A stretch of DNA of 64,000 bases from Cladobotryum mycophilum (GCA_036429605.1 JAVFKD010000013.1:372001-436000), one strand, 5' to 3'. Counted from the first letter of the stretch, positions 1-12,137 are shown. The notes: a model not told the origin generated them from the letters alone. Translations and numbers: made by a program.

Positions 1-844
1 GCCGCGTACCAAGGCCTTTTTAGTGTCGTCATGTTTATATATAGTCGGCATTATAGCCAGTGCTTCAATAACACCTTATTCAATGGTAATTGTATTATAA
101 GAAGAGGTCTTGAGATTTTGATACAAGAGGATGTGATGGTTTATTTTTGTCTGGCAAACTGACCAATGGTCGAAATGACTTGAGCAACTTGGCTTCTCCA
201 CCCATCGACTCTGTCATCAGTCACGTGAGCTCATATTGCCATTTTGGGAATCTCCATCAACTTCACCAAAGCCATCCATTCAGACATATCATATTGTCAG
301 TATGTATTCTTTCTATCTTATTTCAACATACATAGCCATCTTTTTCCCAAACATTCTTTTCCAAACCTGGTTTCATCAACATTATGCATGACACAATTTC
401 GTTCGGGCGGTCACTTCACCAGATCAAGAAAATAAAAGTAAAGGAAATAATGAAACAAGAAGGACCGTCTAATGAGTCGCCTCACCGAGACGTGATGAAT
501 AAGAATCAAAGTATCCCAAAACCCAAAGTCATGTCCGATCCACAGGCTCCGTTGCAAATTTGAGGGGGAAAAAAACACAAAAGACCAATGGTAGATAAAA
601 GAAAGGGGGCCGTCCTTAGCTTGTCCCTGGCGCCTCTCAGCCAGCAAACAAATCAAATTAGACCATCCAACGCCAGACCTTCGGAAGCCAACCATGAATT
701 CCCTATATGTTCCACTTCTATATCTTGATATACATTAGCACTAGAAACTAGACCAAATATCATGGGCATCAATTAGTTTTGGCGCGATGCCTCGTGTGAA
801 TTTGGTGCGCCAACGTTGGTGTTCCGCTCAAAAACACTCGTCAT
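1..844. other. gene-free left edge
   Basis: No convincing coding region here. It lies downstream of the minus-strand TBC gene and probably holds its 3' UTR. The short open frames (for example 411-695 on minus) are compositionally biased and match no family I recognise. A neighbouring gene may lie just beyond the window. Confidence 0.6.
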
Positions 845-2971
845 TCAAGCCCTGCCAGCCCCGCGGACGCTTTGCATAAAGCGGTCCTCGGCTCCAACCT
901 GGCTCACGGCACGTGCCGATGATGTGCCTGCATTTGTTTTTGCCATGACTACCTTGACTTCTTCGGCCGTCTTACTACCGAGCAGATCCATCTCGCGACT
1001 TAGGAGAATGGCAACAGCGGCTCGGATCAGTAACGCATCGCCCTCAAAGACATAAACGTCCCAAAGTCGTGCTGCTTCGTCAATGGCCAGATAACCAGTA
1101 AATAGGCTCGTAAAGATACTGCCCAGATACCATTCTGGCTCAACGTCGCGCAAAGTCTTGGTCAAGTGATCATACAATGCCCTCGATTTGCCCTTCAACA
1201 TCTGGAGCACAATGTTGTATGCGGATGCCTGAGCACCGGGATCAAATGTGTAGAATGACAGAGGTAAAGGTCGGTTGAGAACGTTGGCTAGAGCAATAAA
1301 AGCTGTTTCGGGGTTGGGGAGATTAAGCAGCAGCAAAGCAGCGATGGTCTAAGTCATGTTAGCAACAATTCGGGAGCCAAAGCTCAGAACCCAACTCACA
1401 TTGCATCCGGGGATGTAGCCAATATCGTTCCTGTACATGGCGTAGGCTCTCAGCACATCCACCAAGCCCTGATGGAGTGGACCGGAGACTTGGAAAATGC
1501 GCAGATCCTTCCATGTCTTTTCAGACACGTCCTTGCGAATCTGCTCAAACCACTTGACTCTCCTCAAGTCCTCCGCATCACCCCTATCCGACTTTACTCG
1601 CTGCTCCAGTTCTTCTGATCTCGCCAGCGCTGCACGGAATGAAGCTTCACTAAGGCCCAGTTCGTTTCCAATGGCCTTTGCCCATACAACTTTTCGGCTG
1701 CGTGGAGCCACGCCCTTCCATGCGAGGTCTCTGGTTCTTCGCTCAAAGACGGTCTGACTCCATCGAGGAATGATGTCCTCCTCCCAAATATGCATCAGCC
1801 TGTCGGCTGTGTTGTCTCTTGACATGGTCTTGGACTTCCTGGAGGCCTCGCGGCGCTCATCTGCCTTTTTGCTGGCTGCCATCATCTCCTGGTACTGACG
1901 CAAGTGACGGCGCTCCTCAGCAGGGTCCTTGGGAGGAAGCCACGAGGGTCGTGTGCGACTCAAGACAGCCTCCTTCTCCTTGGAAATCGGAAGGGGGTCG
2001 ATCATGATGTTGGTTCGTCGTAGAGGCGGGAGCTCCGGCATTGATGACTTGACGCGCTCTTTTCTTTCAAACGTGATGGGGTCTACAGATGGGGTCTGAC
2101 TGGGATTCCATGTATTGGGTCGCGCGGTGGCAGGACGCTTGGCTTGGATTTCTTCCAATTCACCTGCATGTTCTTCCAATTTCTCCGTCAATGTCCTCGT
2201 TTCTCTGCTCAGGTCGGCAAGAGCAGCGTTCCAGCTATTGGCCCTGCTCTTGATGGGGCTCGGCGGTGCCTTTTCTTCATTAGACTTCCAGTCAGGCGAC
2301 TTGAAGGAACCCTGGGCCTGCGCAACTGGAGGCGTGCCGTTGCCGATGCTGCGCACACGCTGCTTGATCCTTCGATCCGGGGATGGTGAGATTGACGGTG
2401 CGCGGCTGGGCGCACGGCTGGGCGGGCGTTCGTGAGCCGGTCGAGGGGAAATGGGAACATTGTCAAGAACAAGACCATCCGGGATATCGTCATCGTCGTC
2501 CTCTTCGCATTCTTGCTCCAGCTCAGAGAGCGACCTACGATCACGATTGATTTGCCAACTTCCTCGGCGCGGTCTGGCCGGCAGACTAGGGTCTCTGGGA
2601 TTCAGGGAGAGGCCCGGACTGGTGCTCCTGTGTCGGCGAGGAACAGATGATGTCGTGTACCCTTTTGTGAGCGTCGGGGCCGGTCGTGGGTCAGCCAAGG
2701 TAGCCATACTTAGGCTTCTAGGGTTGGAAGAGTACGCAGCGCCGTGGAGATTGGGAAAGGAACGTTGGGGTCGTGGGGCTCGTTTTGTGGCAGCAAGATT
2801 TCGACCAAGAGTGGCGGTGGAAGGACGCACAGAAACGTGCGGCGCCTTGAGGGTAACATTGTCATCGTCGAGGCCAATCTCCTCGAAATGACCTACATCG
2901 GCCAGAACGCTGCCATCGTCGCTATTGAAGGATTGGAAAGAAGAGGACTTTGAGCTTTTCGAAGTGGTCAT
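845..2971 (-). CDS. TBC (Rab-GAP-like) domain protein, probably catalytically inactive
   Basis: Two exons, 2971-1400 and 1348-845, joined across a 51-bp intron (donor GTGAGT, acceptor TTAG, phase 0), give 691 residues. The first ~395 residues are a Ser/Pro/Arg-rich disordered region. The TBC domain runs from about residue 416 to the C-terminus, starting with the WKGVAPRSRKVVW segment. TBC proteins normally stimulate GTP hydrolysis by Rab GTPases in membrane traffic, using an arginine finger (IxxDxxR) and a glutamine finger (YxQ). Here the first motif reads IRKDVSEKT (about residue 478), with no arginine at the expected place. The second reads YIPG (about residue 519), with Pro for Gln. The layout resembles the TBC1D12/14 group, but loss of both fingers suggests a Rab-binding or scaffold role. 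The start is the first ATG of the open frame. A minus-strand reading frame upstream (3717-2968) is low complexity and not part of it. Confidence 0.88.
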
Positions 2972-5354
2972 GCCCGGGGAGAACCAGGGCTGCCATTAAT
3001 GATGCCAATACCAACGCCATGTTCACGGAGCATCTCTGCATCAGCAGGGCGACGCGTGCCTTTGATTGTATGTATGCTTATGGGGACGACTACTGCTGCT
3101 GCCAGGGAGAGAGCGTAAAGGTTTCTTCTCGCCAGAATGACTATTATTCCTTCCACAAATCGATCGATCGATTGCTGCTGTTTTCGGTGCTGTTGTTTGA
3201 TCGAGAGTCTCGGCGACGAAAGGAGAGAAGGAAAATTATTGTTCTTGTTTGGATTTGCTGAGGGGAGTGCCAGCACAGGGGAGCGAGAGGGAGGGAGAGA
3301 GTAGAGTCGCCTGAATTGGGAAGACAATAACAACAACAAACAAACAAACAAAAAAGAGAAGAAAATAGAGTGAGAGTGAGAGAGAAGGAATGAAAGTGAA
3401 GATGAATAAAAAATGAAGTAAAAAAAACAAGACTCTTTTTTTGTCCTTCCAACGATTGAATGGTCTTGTGATGCTTGATTATGTTGTTGATTTAATAAAA
3501 AACAAATGAGTGTAGAGGCAATGGGGAGAGCAAAAAAGGGAAACGAAGGGCAAGATGGCAAGGTTGAAGATTGGAGATGGATGGGGTCTAGAGCGACGAG
3601 CGACGAGGAGAGGATGCATGCAGGAACCTTGGAAACAGGTCTGAATCCATGATGGCAACCGACAGGAGGCGCGCGCCAATCCGCTACCACCAAACAAGCT
3701 ACTAAAACCCACTTCACCCACTGTCACTCGCCCACTGGACTTTGCAGTGCATGGTACTGGACCCGGACCTGTGGCTGGTGCAACTGTCCGGCAGCGGTAC
3801 GTCCCCCCCAACTGCTAAACTCCACTGAAACCCCCACTAGCAAGTCCCACTGCAGCCAATGGGTGATGCCCCCCAGACGCCCATCCTAACCTGATGCGCA
3901 CTGAAGTGCTCCATTGAGTGCACACCACTGCAACTGTAAATGCAACTGCAACTGTTATCAGCGCTGTAAGGTAGGTTGTTTGTCCTTGTCCTTGTCCTCT
4001 CCCCCCAGCCCCAGCCGTGCCTTGCAGCCCTGCGAGAAGAAAAAAACCCTTGCATCAGCGAGACATGTTAAACAAAAAAAGGATGGATTCAATGTCACCC
4101 TGTCTTGCTTTTCTCTCTCCTGCATGTGAGATAGTACATGGATCCAAGTTCTGCGATGCCTTTATGACTGACTGACTGACCCTGATGCCGCCCTACCAAA
4201 CAAGCGTCCAGTAGGTAGATACTTGTCTAAAACAAGCCTAGGAGCTACTATAATTCTCTCAGCACTCGAACGATGATGGAGAGAAAAACACCATCATCAG
4301 GGGGCAACATATTTGTATACAGTGTAATTGCGATGTATTTACGATACTGTAGATTGCATACACTCTACCACCCATAGCACAGTGCACAATCAAGCCCCTG
4401 ATGAGTGGAGTCTAATTTAGGTACTTAATTTCGGCTTTTTCGGCGGCGGTCAGCAACACCACCTGGAAGCCCTCTCTCTCTCTCGCTCTAGCTCTCCCCT
4501 CCCTCTCCCTGATTGCAAAACAGGTTCCAAGTTGTCTTGCTTGTGTCAGGGCCACCTCTTCTACCACCTCACCAGGTAACAATCTGCATCAAGACGCACC
4601 AACTCCCCTCCAAACAAGCTATGAAACTCGTTTCTTGACGCCCGAAGCTACAAGTGCTTGCTTCTTGTATGTACTTGCACTACTGGATCGCTCTCCCGGG
4701 GAACACAAGGTGCTGATGAAATCCATATTACGTGAGGATCAGTTACGGAACGGGCCAGTACTCCGTACACAGATCTACCTTATTTTTCCTTTTGCTCCAC
4801 GTCCCACGTGCTCTTGTGCTCCTTCAAGCATCCAATGTCTTGGAATCAATATTGCCCTGAGCGCCATGCGCCTGTTTGTTTACTAAATCGAGATAAGAAA
4901 AAATGCCCATCTTGTGACAAGCCTGGTCGTACAAGACATGGATGTTCTTGATGTTTGCCTAACCTATATAATTATACTGGGACCCATCTTCACGATATCG
5001 GACACCACTTTTCTCAAACGGTTCAATTTCTTATTCTACAGGAGTTCTATTTGCGAATTGTACAGGTACTTTAATCTCCATAAGACCAATCAAATCCCTA
5101 AAAGCCTGGTATCCCCTTAGGAGGCTGGCATTCATGCATATCAATCTCAAAACAAGCCAAAAATATTCCTGAACAGGCTCAGTAATGGTCACCCGCCAAC
5201 CTATAACAATATTCAAATCCCCTCTATAACAAAAATCATCTCATTTTATCCACCTTACCATCTATAGTCATTTCATGTGCAGTTCAAGTTCGTTGCAAGT
5301 CGCAATTTTGTGCAGGGTAACTCGCCATGAAGCTACAGGCTTCATCTGTCTAGG
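2972..5354. other. 2.4-kb gene-free region upstream of the TBC gene
   Basis: This is the upstream region of the TBC gene and the downstream flank of the hypothetical gene at 5355. It contains purine-rich low-complexity DNA (about 3270-3480, including a CAAA-type repeat near 3335-3355), a CGAT repeat near 3161-3173, CT-rich stretches near 4470-4510 and a few TAGGTA motifs. No protein-like reading frame or RNA gene was recognised. Confidence 0.6.
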
Positions 5355-6764
5355 CTATTTCTGCTTCCGGGCACCTTGTCGATCTCCTTTGATCAACTCT
5401 GGCCTTTTCCCGGATGCAAATTTAGTCTTCGTGACCGCTTTCAGTGCCAATGATATTTGGCGTTTAGTTTCATCCTTTGCCCAGCATCTCCAGGATCGGG
5501 CGGCAGGATGAGGCAGACATGTCCGCAAAAGGTCTTTTCGTGTTGCTGTTGCTCGCTTGGCTACAGTCGGTTTGGGTTTGGCCTCTTCCGTCACTGTGCT
5601 GTCTGTCAGGATCGGACTGATCTCGGCGAGCTCTACTTTTGTCTTTCCTGCTAGGTTTATGCTCGTAGCTAGATATGGGCCCGGCACTTTGGGACTCTCT
5701 AAACGCTCGCCGCCATTCTTTCGTTTCGGAACAGCCTTGGACTTTTCAAGTTGTTCTAGGAACTCGGGCAATCCATGCTCGATGGGCTTCTTCTTGGATG
5801 TGAAAAGCGGCCCTGGGAGGGCGGCAAATGCGTTGACGTTGATATATGGTCTCAGACTTGGTCCAACGGCCGGCGTTGCCTACACGTGGCGCTGCGATAC
5901 CTTTTCCGGAGTCTCGTTCAGTCGACGTTTCTTGCCCGCCACAGCTATCTCTGCAGTAGCAGAACGCTTATTGCTTAATTCGGGTTGCTCTGTAGCTTGG
6001 TAGGTATTGTGCTCCGCTGCCTGATCATCATGTTGTGGTATAGAAAGCAAATTCTGTAAAGCAACTGCTTCTTGCTTCGCCCTGAAGATTTCATGACCTG
6101 GCGCCTCGTCAAAAGCCAGATCAAGTTCTTGAGGACTGCAAATTGATTTCTCCTTTGTTTCCGTAGTTGACACTATCCAACGTTCAATGCATCCCCTACT
6201 GGGAGAGATGTCTTCTCTTACTGTACATGAAGATGCCGGACTAGTCAGACCCACCGGCAACGTCTCCTGTGATGGGCCTGGATTATTTTCATGTAATTTG
6301 ACAGCCTCACACTTGACAAAAGGTGCGGCAGGTGTCTCTTCGCCCGTGACTTCTTCTGGAGATGGAGAGCGGTTCGTAAGATCAATACAGACTGGGTTGC
6401 TGGCGAGATGCAAAGGCGTAGCACCCGTGGCTCGTGTTGAGACTGGGGCACGACGTCTTTCTGGTACTATAGAAGGGCGTCTCAGTGGTTTGCTATTGGA
6501 GTTGGGGACGTGCAATCGACCCTTCTGGTTCACCCGAGCAGGCGGCTTAGCCATGGTTCGGTTCTGATTAGCTCCTGGTTTGCGGCCTCTTGTCTTGATC
6601 TCCTTTGTCATCTTGACCTGAATCTCCGGTACGGATGGTCTCTTGCCCTGACTTGTTGCTGTCTTTTTTGCTCGACCCTTTGCCGGCGAAGGAACTACCT
6701 TGTGGATGAAGCAGTCGGAATCGTCATCAGATGGGATTTCTACCGGGGCTTTTTTGGTGCTCAT
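5355..6764 (-). CDS. hypothetical disordered protein with SIM-like and AT-hook-like motifs
   Basis: I do not recognise a family. The first exon starts at the ATG at 6764. The protein is basic, Ser/Pro-rich and probably nuclear. Visible motifs are an acidic N-terminal patch (SDDDSD), lysine-rich segments, an AT-hook-like RGRKPG and VCIDLT followed by SPSPEE, the form of a phospho-regulated SUMO-interacting motif. The frame meets a TAG at 5882-5880, yet protein-like sequence (PSLRPYINVNAFAALPG, then KKKPIEHGLPEFLEQLEKS) continues in the same frame to a stop at 5355. A 108-bp intron (GTATCG at 5900, acceptor CCAAG ending 5793, phase 0) would remove the TAG and give 433 residues, but it would also remove part of that protein-like stretch. 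The alternatives are a nonsense change or readthrough. Existence of the gene is fairly sure; its internal structure is not. Confidence 0.6.
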
Positions 6765-7405
6765 GGTGATGGTGGTTCTTTGTAATGGAGATGGAAGAAG
6801 GCCGATTATGTGATTGTTCTGATGATTAACAAAAGCGGAAGCCGATATCTGGTTGCCAGAAGTAAGGGGTGGATGTTCAGACCCTGGCTGTTGAAGCGGT
6901 GGAAAAGATGAATGTTCAAGACTGAAAAAAAGACCGGGAAACGGTTGTGAAAAAGAAAGAAAGAAAAAAAGAAGGTCTCCTGCATTTGCAATGATAGAAA
7001 AGCTTAATCATGGTGTGGTATCGAGAGTGAAGAAGGTGAATTGCAAGTCAGTTGGCAGTGACAGTGTAGCCCCATATTAAGATCTATTCATACGTGACCG
7101 ATAGGGGCATTCACAACAAGAACGAATTAAGGAACATTCATTGACAATAGCAAAAACCACCAAACTCAATAAACAGGCCATGCGAGAAGAACTGGCCGGC
7201 AACTTAATATTTTTTGGTAGATGAAGGGAGCTTGAGCCATGCAAGCCCCTGTTCTCATACTTGCCTAAAGATATGCTAGTCATCCCAATGCTTTTGTCTC
7301 GCCCGTGCCAGTGTATCTATGGTATCATTACATTTCGTATTGATCTCTGGTTAATCAATGCCATGCTCGATAAGCCAGAACTCATTCATTCACTCTATCC
7401 ACCAT
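6765..7405. other. gene-free stretch between hypothetical gene and CCT2
   Basis: This holds the promoter and 5' UTR of the minus-strand hypothetical gene and the 3' flank of CCT2. It is AT-rich with short A/G-rich tracts (about 6950-6975). No gene was recognised. Confidence 0.6.
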
Positions 7406-9189
7406 TTACATGCGCTCGCGTCTCCGTGGGGCTGCCCGAATGATGTCGTCGACTCTGAGAAGCAACTACATTGCAATTAGTTATCTTTTCAACGTGGTCC
7501 AAAACAGTTGATTAATCTTACCTCTGCAGCCTCGCTGGCAGACGAAACAACAGCCTTCTTCAGCTTGTAGCTCTCAATAACACCAAAGTCTCGCATATCC
7601 GCGATGCCTCCACCAGGAGTGGCGAGGTCGAGACCATACGTGTTCAAGCCATCGTAAATGGCCTTTCGTAGACGAGCAACAAGTTCACCAGAGTCCAAAC
7701 CAGCATTGTCGGCAAGGATGGTGGGAAGCTGTCGCAGGGCAATGGCGAAACTGGACACGGCCATTTGACGCTTTCCCTCAACCCGAGTTGCAGCACCCTC
7801 GACAGCCTTGGCCATGACCATCTCTGCACATCCACCACCAAGAGTTGTTCTGGGCTCGAGGACTGTTTGTGAAAGCACGGCCAAGGCATCGTGAAGACTT
7901 CGCTCAGCCTCATCAAGGAGCTGATCTGTAGCACCTCGCAGCACAATGGTGCAAGCCTCTCCAGCAGAGACACCGGAGAACTTGATAAGTGTGTCCTCGC
8001 CAATCATGACTTCCTCAATCAAGTCGCAAGATCCGAGCTTGACCTGATCGGGATGGTCGAATGTAGAGGCAATCTCTCCTCCGGTAACCAACGCTAATCT
8101 CTCAATGCCATCAAAGTCGGCGTGTTCAATGGACATGATACCGGCGTCGGTAAAGAGCTGCTCAGGCCAGTTGTAGATGAGCTGACGGTTGATGAAGCAG
8201 TTGATGCCGTGTGCCTTGATCTTCTCCACCTTGGCCTTCATCTTCTCCTTCTCGGCCTTTTCCAACTCTGCCAGCTTGCCGGTAGAGCCCACCTTGACAC
8301 GGGCTCCAAAGATCTTGACCTTGTCGGTATCCATGGATGTGTTGGCCACGAGGATCTTGGCCTTTTCCAATCGCTTGGGCTGGTTGACACCAATCTTCTT
8401 ATCCAAGATGAATCCCTCGTCAAGATAGGACTCGCTGAGCTTGCCTCCCGTCTTCTTGATTATCTGGATGTGGCTGAGGTCGGAGGACGTCTTCAATCGA
8501 AGGACCGCATCACAAGCCAAGAGAGCAAAGTGGTCCCGATCCTGGGCAAGAATCTTGGAGCTAAGGGTTGTACGAGCAATGGCAACCAGGTCCTTGCGGA
8601 AAGCCTCTGGGCTCTTGCTATGGTCGACGGCGGACTCCTCCAACGCCTTCAGAGCTGCCTGGCTTGCTATCCGGTAACCTTCAATAATGGTCTGAGGGTG
8701 GACCTTCTTATCGACAAGCTTCTCCGCCTCCCTGAGAAGCTCAGCGGCGAGGACAGCAACGGAAGTTGTGCCGTCACCAACTTCATCGTCTTGTACTTTG
8801 GAGATGTTGACTAAAACCTTTGCGGCAGCATTATCGAGGGCAATGGACTTGAGGATCGTAGCACCGTCGTTTGTCACCAGAATCTCGCCTGTAGAACTAG
8901 ACATGTCTCATGTTAGGCAGGCAATGACGGAGAGGGGACAGGGGAGGGGAGGGGGCGGTGACATACGCAGATTGGAGGATCTTGTCCATTCCTTTGGGAC
9001 CAAGTGTACTCTTGACCAGGTCGCCAACTGCGATTGCACCAACAAAGGCAGACAGACGCGCATTCTCACCCTTCTCCTCGGTGGTACCCTCCTCGAAAAT
9101 CTGGGTCGGTTGGAAAGACTAGCGGAGGACTCAAGTTAGTTGGGTGTGGAATTCTTTCTAGGTTCATGACATGGAAGGGAACACACCAT
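7406..9189 (-). CDS. CCT2: T-complex protein 1 subunit beta (CCT2)
   Basis: Subunit beta of the cytosolic CCT/TRiC chaperonin, the double-ring ATPase that folds actin, tubulin and WD-repeat proteins. Four exons: 9189-9187, 9118-8967, 8896-7522 and 7465-7406, giving 529 residues, normal for the family. The N-terminus reads MSFQPTQIFEEGTTEEKGEN. Group II chaperonin motifs are present: LGPKGMDK (about residues 38-45), LVTNDGATIL, the ATPase motif GDGTTS (about 92-97) and LGGGCAEM in the later equatorial part. The C-terminus is basic (RAAPRRRERM). The first coding exon is only the ATG: the donor GTGTGT follows immediately and a 68-bp intron ends in CTAG. The following introns use GTATGT and GTAAGA donors. 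It is divergent from eIF3b, 571 bp away. Confidence 0.97.
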
Positions 9190-9760
9190 GATGGGCCAAC
9201 TATGAAGAGAATGACAGCTGAAGAAAGAAAGTCGTTGCAAGGCTAAGGTCGACCGCTTCTACCTGGAGAGATTGGACGGTAACCGTTTTTTTGTCAGGCA
9301 GATCACTCATCAAGCTCTCCGTTCTCCCAGGGGGGATCAGAGCCAACCGCCACTATCCAACCCCCACCATGGCAGAGCTCACACGTGACTTGCCCCTCCG
9401 TATGGAAAATTCGCGGTCATGGAATATCGCTTCTCCGCCGCACACTTTGACTTTGTGGAAAGTGATTGATGTCAAATTTGTGCTTGGCCAGCGCCGTCGC
9501 AAAGTTATTAGAAGTGCTTCAGCACCACGTCGCGCAATCGCATTGGGATTAATCTCCACAAGAAGATCCCCGATTTCTTTGAATTTCTCCTCACATTCGT
9601 TTGGTTCGAGGAGCCAAAGAACGCTCAAACACCTTCCGAGCCCTACGATTTCTTTGCCCCTGCTCAGGCGGGGCAATTTTTTTCGACACCCCTCCTATCG
9701 ATCTTATCCCCCTACCACCACCATCGAAATCTACGGCACCTACAAGCATAAACCGCAATC
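9190..9760. promoter_or_regulatory. shared divergent promoter region of CCT2 and eIF3b
   Basis: These 571 bp separate the start codons of two divergent, highly expressed housekeeping genes, so they must hold both promoters and both 5' UTRs. The eIF3b side is C/T-rich (about 9650-9760), typical of strong fungal promoters. I see no clear TATA box. The assignment rests on gene orientation. Confidence 0.7.
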
Positions 9761-12137
9761 ATGGCGCCCTCTTTCGACCACTTGCGCGAGGCTGACCTCG
9801 ACGATGACGAGTACAACGAGGACGAGATTGATATTTCCGATCTGCGGGAGAAGTTTGAAGTCCAGTTGGAGCTAGGCTATGACACTTTTGTTGTCATCGA
9901 TGGCCTCCCCGAGGTCAACGAGGAGCAAAAGCCCAAGTTGGTCAAGTTTTTACTCAAGAAGCTTAATACGGTCGGAAAGACGCGAGAGGACTTGATATAC
10001 ATGCCCATGGGAGAGGATGGCAAGTCAATGCGGTTGGTTTTCCCCCGTCGATTTGCTGATACAACCCCCATCTAATTTTTTTGGTTTCAGCTTCGCCTTT
10101 GTCGAATACTCTTCTCCTGCCGAAGCCGCAGCTGCCACCCGACAGCTCGACATGGTCCCTCTCGACAAGAAGCACACCCTGCGCGTCAACAAGATAAACG
10201 ACATCGAGAGATACGGAAGAGAAGGCAGAGTCGATGAGAAGTACCAGCCCCCTCACATCGACGAATTCACCGAGAAGGAGCATTTGCGATGGTGGCTTAA
10301 GGATCCCGCTGGTCGTGGCCGAGACCAGTTCGTCATGTACCGCGGCGACAACGTCGGTGTTTTCTGGAATAACGAAAAGGATCAACCCGAGAACGTCGTC
10401 GATCGTCAACACTGGACTGAGGCCTTCCTGCAGTGGTCCCCTCAAGGTACCTACCTTACATCCATTCACCAGCAGGGTGTTCAGCTTTGGGGTGGCTCTT
10501 CTTGGTCTCGACATGCCCGATTCGCCCATCCCTTTGTCAACTTGGTCGCCTTTTCTCCTAATGAGAATTACCTCGTCACCTGGTCTAACAGACCAATTTC
10601 CATTCCGGAGAGTGGCCACCCATCCTTGTCCATCGATGATGATGGCAAAAACTATGTCATCTGGGACATTGCGACAGGCCTTCCCATCCGTTCTTTTGCC
10701 AACCTCGATGCCCCCAAGGGTGAGGAGGGCAAGCCACCCCCAAAGGCGCAGTGGCCTGCCTTCAAGTGGTCTGCGGATGACAAGTACGTTGCTCGATTGA
10801 CCCCAGGTTCCGCTATTTCCGTATACGAGCTTCCCCGCATGAACCTCCTTGACAAGGCAAGCATCAAGTTCGATGGAGTCATTGACTTTGAATGGGCTCC
10901 TGCGACTCCTCAGCGTGAAGGTGTCAAGACATATGAGCAGCTGTTCTGCTTCTTCATGCCGGAACTGGGCAGCAGCCCTGCTAAGGTTGGCTTGATGAGC
11001 ATTCCCTCCAAGCAGGTTGTCCGATCTCTCAACTTGTTCAGTGTCAGCGACGCCAAGATTCACTGGCAGTCGGAAGCCAACTACCTATGTATCAAGGTTG
11101 ACCGACACTCCAAGTCGAAAAAGTCTCTGGCAACAAGTCTGGAGATTTTCCGTGTCAGGGAGAAGGGTGTCCCCATCGAGGCAGTTGAGACAATCAAGGA
11201 TACCGTCATCAACTTTGCCTGGGAGACCAAGGGTGACCGATTCGCAATTATTACTACTACTGAGCCGGTCGGACCAACAGCTGTCCCTCCCAAGACATCA
11301 GTGTCATTCTTCTGTCCCGAAAAGGCCAAGGGATCTGTCCCTGGAAACTTTAGACTACTTCGAACCCTGGACAAGAAGAACAGCAACGCGATTTACTGGT
11401 CACCCAAGGGTCGATTTGTTCTCATTGCCACCATTCAAAACCAGCAGAGCTCCGACCTCGACTTTTACGACCTGGATTTCGAAGGAGAGAAGCCCGAGTC
11501 TGACAAGGACCTGACAGCCAACCTGCAGTTGATGAACACTGGTGATCATTACGGTGTTACAGATGTGGAGTGGGACCCCTCAGGGCGATTTGTTGCTACA
11601 TGGGCGTCAGCATGGAAACATTCGGTAAGTGATGACAATTTTTAATTGGTTTTTTTTATCACGCCGGCTGTCGGATGGATTGCTAATCAAGTATAGATGG
11701 AAAATGGATATCACATTTACGACTTCAAGGGCGAGACTCTGCGTGAGGAGCACATTGAAAAGTTCAAGCAGTTCTGCTGGCGCCCACGACCACCGACACT
11801 GTTGACAAAGGACGAGCAGAAGCATATTCGAAAGAATCTGCGTGAGTACAGCCGGGTATTCGAACAGGAAGATGCGGACCGTGGCGCGTCTGCGGATCTC
11901 GCCGTGGTGGAGGCCCGACGTCGTGTGCTCGAAGAGTGGTACGCTTGGCGTGCGGATGTGGAGGCCGAGGTTGCAGAGGACCGTGAGATTCTCGGTCTAC
12001 CGGTTGATCCACATGCAGGCCTTCTAGAGGCCAAGACCAAGGAAATGGAGGGATCAGGCGTAGCCAGTGATGCGGACCGAGTGATAGAAGAAATCGTGGA
12101 AGACGTATTGGAGGAGAACGAGGAGGTTGTGGGTTAG
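9761..12137 (+). CDS. PRT1: eukaryotic translation initiation factor 3 subunit B
   Basis: eIF3b, the scaffold subunit of eIF3, which binds the 40S ribosome and promotes pre-initiation complex assembly and scanning. Three exons: 9761-10032, 10091-11624 and 11697-12137, giving 748 residues, the expected size. After an acidic N-terminus (DLDDDEYNEDEIDISDL), an RRM spans about residues 40-125, with FVVIDGLP as its RNP2-like strand and FAFVEYSS across the first splice junction. A WD40-like propeller follows (LQWSPQGTYL, VAFSPNENYLVTWS, VEWDPSGRFVATW). The C-terminal tail is helical and charged, with the FCWRPRPPTLL segment seen in eIF3b. Introns use GTTGGT/TTTCAG and GTAAGT/TATAG. The 3' UTR carries a CA microsatellite. 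Confidence 0.97.

Noticed and set aside
2968..3717. 249-codon minus-strand open frame upstream of the TBC gene
   Set aside because: Low complexity (Phe/Ser/Leu runs from CT-rich DNA) and in a different frame from the TBC gene; more likely its 5' leader.
8122..8814. 230-codon plus-strand open frame
   Set aside because: Antisense to the long CCT2 exon. No independent evidence.
9963..11063. 366-codon minus-strand open frame
   Set aside because: Antisense to eIF3b, with no recognisable domain. Shadow of a GC-rich coding exon.
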